From Chloroflexota bacterium (GTDB lineage: Bacteria > Chloroflexota > Anaerolineae > Caldilineales > Caldilineaceae), in NCBI GenBank assembly GCA_003577005.1, contig QEUW01000262.1, positions 1 to 11,110 on the forward strand: a stretch of 11,110 nucleotides of DNA, given 5' to 3'. Of this stretch, positions 7,409 through 11,110 are shown piece by piece. The notes beneath the pieces were generated by a model. The model did not search any database and was not told the origin of the DNA. It worked only from the letters and a program-made list of their open reading frames with translations. A program made the position numbers and the translations under genes. Numbering within the stretch: position 1 is the first letter of the stretch; each line of letters opens with the position of its first letter.

Positions 7409-7988
7409 AGATTTACGCACAATTCAAGATACCTGGGTGCAGGTGACACCGTTTGAAGATACAGAAATAGCGCCCGAACCCATGACCTGGTTGGCTGGAT
7501 GGGCGCGGCCCGGCATGTTCTTGTTACTCCATGCCGACGATGGTGTGCTCTGGGGCAGGGGAGCAGCGCACGCACTGGAATTTAGCGATGCGGCACTGCA
7601 CACCCGTTACACACAATATCCCGTCCTCATTCAAATGGCGCGACTATTTGACCAAACAGAGGAAATTTTTCTCTGGCGTATTGACGAGGGCAAGTGGCGT
7701 GCGCGGAGAGTGGTCGATGGGGCTGATGGCGAGCGTATGCCATCATTTGATGAGCCGCAGGTACTTTGGGGTACGCGCGTTGAGCCGCTCAACCATGGTT
7801 TTTCTAGAATGGTCGATGGTAAAGAAGGATTGATGCACATTGTCCCGTTGGCCTTATCCACCGACGATTGGAAAAAAGACCGACGGCAGTTGCGGCTCGA
7901 TGTACGCCACTATTTGATCGAAGAGCAGGGCTGGCTGCGCGTACACTTCAGTCGATTGTTCAACCTGCGAAAGGAGACCAACGCATGA
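7395..7988 (+). CDS. csx19: Csx19, type III-D CRISPR-associated protein
   Basis: A 197-residue protein recognised as Csx19 (the all1473-type family), found essentially only with type III-D complexes. Typical stretches are FLLLHADDGVLWGR (42-55), EIFLWRIDEGKWRARRV, PQVLWGTRVEP and a C-terminal EQGWLRVHFSRLF. It is small, soluble, rich in Trp and Arg, and has no signal peptide or membrane segment. In the structurally studied III-D variant complex Csx19 is a stoichiometric component of the assembly, so a structural role in the complex is expected rather than catalysis. It sits between two Cas7 genes, overlapping the upstream one by 14 bases and the downstream one by four (ATGA). Confidence 0.88.
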   Translation: MPPTRDLRTIQDTWVQVTPFEDTEIAPEPMTWLAGWARPGMFLLLHADDGVLWGRGAAHALEFSDAALHTRYTQYPVLIQMARLFDQTEEIFLWRIDEGKWRARRVVDGADGERMPSFDEPQVLWGTRVEPLNHGFSRMVDGKEGLMHIVPLALSTDDWKKDRRQLRLDVRHYLIEEQGWLRVHFSRLFNLRKETNA

Positions 7989-10465
7989 GCCTGCCACAAC
8001 ATCAGAACCCGACGGCCGAGAAAGATGCTGCTCTGGCCCCTTATAATTTTGTGCCACTGCCAGAACAGGTGGTGGCAGTGCAGTCCACGGTTGACCATAG
8101 CCGCTATCATCCCCAACCCGAGCGTTACACTGGCCTGATTCACTGCACTTTGACTACAGCCTCGCCCTTCTACACGCGCGCTGCACTAGAACGCGCCGAC
8201 TTCAAGGAGAGTAAGGAGAGTAAGGACAAGATAGAAGCGTTTTATGTTGATCCAGTAACCAAAGACCCGGTCATTCCAGGCAGCAGCCTGCGCGGCATGG
8301 TGCGCACGTTGGTGGAGATCGCCAGCTTTGGTAAGTTGGACGCCGTTGGCGAAACACCGCTTGTCTACCGCGCCGTCGGCGATATTACCGGTCACGGCGA
8401 CAACTATCGCAAACGGCTGATGCAGGAGGATATGATCGGTTATAACGGCAGCGGGAAACGAGTTCACCAATACACCCCATTGATGCAGGCTGGTTATATG
8501 AAGAAGCTGCAGGGTGACCGCTGGCAGATCGAACCGGCACAAAAGATCGGCGGCGTCACCTTTGCTCGCATCAATTTAGATGCATTGGAGCGAATTCAGT
8601 CCAAGCTTACACCTGTGCCTGGTTGCCGCAATGCCGCCCTGATCTATATCCAGCCTGGCCCGTATGATTATCAAGATGTACGGGGCGGCTTCCTACGCGT
8701 GAAACAGTCACGCGTGTTACGCGCCGCCGAGCGCCCGGGCCCTGGTCTGATCGAAGCAACCGTTGCGCGCAGCGGCCACATGGCGTCGAAACGGAGCGAG
8801 GCCGTTATCTTTCCGAAAGACCCCCAAGCCAAGCCGATTCCAGTGAGCGACGAATTGCATGACGATTACCACGCGCAATTGAGCCAGGAACAGGAAAAAC
8901 TGTTGGGCAATCGGGGCGTCTTTAACGATGGCCAGCCTGTGTTCTACCTCATGGAAAATGATGAGCTGGTCTTTTTGAGTCACACGATGATGATGCGTCT
9001 CCCTTACGAGAAGACGCCCAAAGATTTCGTGCCCGCAGCCCTGCGCAGCGCTGATCAGATCGACCTGGCTGAAGCAATCTTCGGTTTTGTGCGCCAGGAT
9101 AAGCAGCGCAACGAGCAAAGCCGGGCTGGACGGGTCTTTTTCAGCGACGCACATCTTTTCGCCGACCAGGATCGTAACCGACTCTGGTTGACCGATGCAG
9201 ATGCGATCACACTCAAGATTCTCGGCAGCCCAAAGCCCACCACCTTCCAGCACTATCTGACGCAGCAAGAGCCAGACCCCCAGATCGCGCGTTACACCAG
9301 GGATGGCCGGCCACAATACAAGAAGGAGTTAGCCGACTACACTGCGGCACAGATCGGAAAAGCTGTGCTGCGCGGCCATAAACTATATTGGCATAAAGGC
9401 GAGGTTCAACTGGGCGATGTGCAAGAGGATCAACAGAAATTAGCCAGCGCCAAGAAAGCCGATACCCAACACACCCGTGTAAAACCTGTGGCGCCCGGTG
9501 TGAATTTTGCATTCACCGTGCGCTTTGAAAATCTTGCCGAGGTTGAACTTGGGGCTTTACTCTGGGCGTTGATCTTGCCCGGTGAGGCCAACAAAGCATA
9601 TCGCCACAAACTGGGCATGGGTAAGCCACTGGGCATGGGCAGTGTTCAACTGCAAGCACAACTCGTTCTCAGCGATCGCCAACAACGTTACCGGCAACTC
9701 TTCACTGCCGATGGCGCCTGGGACGAAGCGTTGACCACAGCATCGGTCGATCCCTTTGTGCAGGCTTATGAGCAATTTGTCCTGTCACACATCCACGCTA
9801 GCGAGCGGGGTCAGGCGCAACGGCTTTCGGAAGTTTTGCGAATCAGGATGTTGCTCAAGCTGCTGGAGTGGCCTGGGCCGCCCAAAGAGCAGACTCGTTA
9901 TCTGGAAATCGAGCGAGAAGACCCCAATGTGCGTCGTGGTAAGGTCAATGAATATCGTGGTCGCCCTGTACTACCTGATCCGCTGGCCGTGGTCGAACCA
10001 GGATCACGGGCAGCCGGCCGCCGCTCCGGACAAACCAGCTCACGTGGACAGACCCAGCAGCCGGCTCGTGATCGCACCACCAAAACAGCATCAGTGCGTC
10101 AGACGCCCACGCCAGTTGAAATACAACCGTCTCGACCGGCGACTACGATAAGCCCAAAACCTGCGACGCCTGCCGAGCCAGCTACAAAGCCGCCGCCCGA
10201 ACTGGCAGAGCCGCGGTCGTTGAGCGACGTGAAAGAGGGCATGTGGCTGGAGGGCAAGGTCGTGCGAGTAGATCAAAACAGCGTGATGGTAGATGTAGGC
10301 GTAGGAGAAAATGCCTCTCTTTACAAAGATCACATCCAGCCCGCTGTTCGCGACCAGGAAGACCTGGAGGAACGCTTCCCCACGGGCAAAGTGGTGCGCG
10401 TCTGGGTCAGGGGTTTCAACCGGCGTGGTCGCATTCAATTGACCATGAAGGACCCCCGCCCATGA
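7985..10465 (+). CDS. Large Cas7 RAMP (TIGR03986-like, insertion type) fused to a C-terminal S1/OB domain
   Basis: An 826-residue protein. The RAMP body (about 45-650) starts with YTGLIHCTLTTASPFYTR and has IPGSSLRGMVRTL (97-109), the Cas7 helix motif. Its C-terminal glycine-rich loop is KLGMGKPLGMGSV (542-554), characteristic of the TIGR03986 CRISPR RAMP family and similar to the Cas7-with-insertion subunit of III-D complexes. The long stretch between these motifs holds the inserted region (about 120-480). After about residue 660 comes a low-complexity Pro/Thr/Ala/Arg/Gln linker of about 85 residues, probably disordered. The last 81 residues (746-826) form an S1-type OB fold: VKEGMWLEGKVVRVDQNSVM and VVRVWVRGFNRRGRIQLTMK. 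S1 domains bind RNA, so it may touch crRNA or target. D81 lies where a cleavage aspartate would be, but this is uncertain. AAGGAG (7971-7976) supports ATG 7985. Confidence 0.88.
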   Translation: MSLPQHQNPTAEKDAALAPYNFVPLPEQVVAVQSTVDHSRYHPQPERYTGLIHCTLTTASPFYTRAALERADFKESKESKDKIEAFYVDPVTKDPVIPGSSLRGMVRTLVEIASFGKLDAVGETPLVYRAVGDITGHGDNYRKRLMQEDMIGYNGSGKRVHQYTPLMQAGYMKKLQGDRWQIEPAQKIGGVTFARINLDALERIQSKLTPVPGCRNAALIYIQPGPYDYQDVRGGFLRVKQSRVLRAAERPGPGLIEATVARSGHMASKRSEAVIFPKDPQAKPIPVSDELHDDYHAQLSQEQEKLLGNRGVFNDGQPVFYLMENDELVFLSHTMMMRLPYEKTPKDFVPAALRSADQIDLAEAIFGFVRQDKQRNEQSRAGRVFFSDAHLFADQDRNRLWLTDADAITLKILGSPKPTTFQHYLTQQEPDPQIARYTRDGRPQYKKELADYTAAQIGKAVLRGHKLYWHKGEVQLGDVQEDQQKLASAKKADTQHTRVKPVAPGVNFAFTVRFENLAEVELGALLWALILPGEANKAYRHKLGMGKPLGMGSVQLQAQLVLSDRQQRYRQLFTADGAWDEALTTASVDPFVQAYEQFVLSHIHASERGQAQRLSEVLRIRMLLKLLEWPGPPKEQTRYLEIEREDPNVRRGKVNEYRGRPVLPDPLAVVEPGSRAAGRRSGQTSSRGQTQQPARDRTTKTASVRQTPTPVEIQPSRPATTISPKPATPAEPATKPPPELAEPRSLSDVKEGMWLEGKVVRVDQNSVMVDVGVGENASLYKDHIQPAVRDQEDLEERFPTGKVVRVWVRGFNRRGRIQLTMKDPRP
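8204..8226 (+). repeat. Short tandem repeat AAGGAGAGT x2 plus a partial copy
   Basis: Two exact 9-base units (8204-8212 and 8213-8221) are followed by AAGGA, encoding KESKESKDK in the large Cas7 just before the loop that should carry a catalytic aspartate. Copy number could vary by three residues per unit without breaking the frame. Confidence 0.7.
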
Positions 10466-11110
10466 CTGTCAATGCGATTCGGCTGCAAAACTTCATGGGC
10501 TTCCAAGACACCGGCTGGGTGGAGTTGCGCAGCATCAACCTGCTCTTTGGGCGCAACTCCACCGGCAAGAGCGCCATCTTGCGTGCGCTGTTGCTGCTGC
10601 GCCAAAGCCTCGACAGCCGCCCAGAGGACGGCCCGCTCATCTTTGTCGCCGAAGATGGACAGGACTTTGGCGGCTTTCAGCAGATGGTGTTTGGTCAGCA
10701 AATGCACAACAACATGTCGTTTGGGTTTCGTTGCGCCTTTGCCCCGACGATCTATTCAGATGAAAATAACTCTGAAGCAACCCACTCTCAAGAAGCGCAG
10801 ATTGCCAGCAAACAAGTGCGAGGTGTGCGATATGGCGACCGTGCAGGAGATCTTTTAGATGAAATTGGTGTCGAGGCGCATTTGTCCACTGTTGAAGACC
10901 GAACTTTTATTGTTGTGGACTTTGGGTTGCATTTTAGCTATTCACCCGAGTCGAACCTTGTTAAGCTTGTCAAGGTAGAAATTAAGGATCAGAATGAACT
11001 GTCAATTCTGTTAGCTGTATCACCCAATCCGCCAACGGAGCGAGAATGGACATTCACAACCGAGTATCCAAAACTTGCTGCTGCATCTGAAAATGAGTAT
11101 GCATCTGAAG
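10462..11110 (+). CDS. AAA/SMC-like (RecF/OLD-type, DUF3696-like) ATPase, N-terminal part
   Basis: The frame is open from ATG 10462 to the end of the window (216 codons and one base); the 3' part is cut off. The start is typical of SMC/RecF-like ATPases: an NFMGFQDTGWVEL strand region followed by the Walker A motif LLFGRNSTGKSAILRALLLL, with G30-x4-G35-K36-S37. Then comes the loop QDFGGFQQMVFG, which resembles the region after the first helix in DUF3696-type ATPases. The Walker B and signature motifs would lie beyond the window. ATG overlaps the preceding stop as ATGA, with AAGGA at 10448-10452, so it is translated with the CRISPR complex genes. Function is not established; an accessory or effector role is an inference from position. 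From about 10740 the GC content drops (about 42% in 10921-11040, against about 67% in 10561-10620). Confidence 0.85.
   Translation, partial: MTVNAIRLQNFMGFQDTGWVELRSINLLFGRNSTGKSAILRALLLLRQSLDSRPEDGPLIFVAEDGQDFGGFQQMVFGQQMHNNMSFGFRCAFAPTIYSDENNSEATHSQEAQIASKQVRGVRYGDRAGDLLDEIGVEAHLSTVEDRTFIVVDFGLHFSYSPESNLVKLVKVEIKDQNELSILLAVSPNPPTEREWTFTTEYPKLAAASENEYASE

Noticed and set aside
8717..9316. 199-residue minus-strand open frame opposite the large Cas7
   Set aside because: It lies wholly within the RAMP gene and has no recognisable family; the plus-strand frame is continuous and fits the Cas7 family.
9611..9640. Repeated GGCATGGG words as a DNA repeat
   Set aside because: They encode the conserved glycine-rich loop G-M-G-K-P-L-G-M-G of the RAMP family, so protein conservation explains the repetition.

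Overview
The window carries most of a type III-D CRISPR-Cas effector operon. Seven genes lie head to tail on the + strand from about 651 to beyond 11110. They follow a roughly 520-base upstream region and the last 42 codons of an unrelated gene. Base composition is moderately GC-rich (mid-50s % by eye) and the Shine-Dalgarno sites are strong. The gene content (HD-less Cas10, Csx10, Csx19, several Cas7-type RAMP proteins, a Card1/Can2-like CARF nuclease, a RecF/SMC-like ATPase) suits an environmental, possibly thermophilic bacterium. Chloroflexota is my best guess, but the sequence does not prove it.

Layout: 1-129, C-terminal end of an unidentified gene. 130-650, non-coding leader with G-rich tracts and two adjacent dyads just upstream of the operon. 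651-1961, CARF-domain protein with a C-terminal PD-(D/E)xK-like (DUF1887/Card1-type) domain whose usual catalytic E-x-K positions look substituted. 1958-3640, Cas10 without an HD domain but with an intact GGDD cyclase motif. 3637-4299, single-domain Cas7 RAMP. 4296-5855, Csx10 (Cas5-like) with a charged, helix-rich C-terminal extension. 5855-7408, fused double Cas7. 7395-7988, Csx19. 7985-10465, large Cas7 RAMP with an inserted region, a disordered linker and a C-terminal S1/OB RNA-binding domain. 10462-11110, 5' part of an AAA/SMC-like ATPase gene that runs off the window.

Every junction from 1958 to 10465 overlaps (by 4, 4, 4, 1, 14, 4 and 4 bases), and every downstream start has its own Shine-Dalgarno site. 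This implies one translationally coupled transcript. The expected logic, from knowledge of type III systems, is that the Cas7 subunits, Csx10, Csx19 and Cas10 form a crRNA-guided complex. Target RNA binding would then lead Cas7 aspartates to cut the RNA and Cas10 to make cyclic oligoadenylate, which the CARF protein senses. Because Cas10 lacks HD, signalling rather than Cas10 DNA cleavage should be the main output. No Cas6, Cas1/Cas2 or CRISPR array is in the window, and no stand-alone Cas11 gene is visible.

The points most worth a second look are the altered active site of the Card1-like effector, the S1-domain fusion on the large Cas7, the possible Cas11 function in the Csx10 C-terminus, and the ATPase coupled to the end of the operon.
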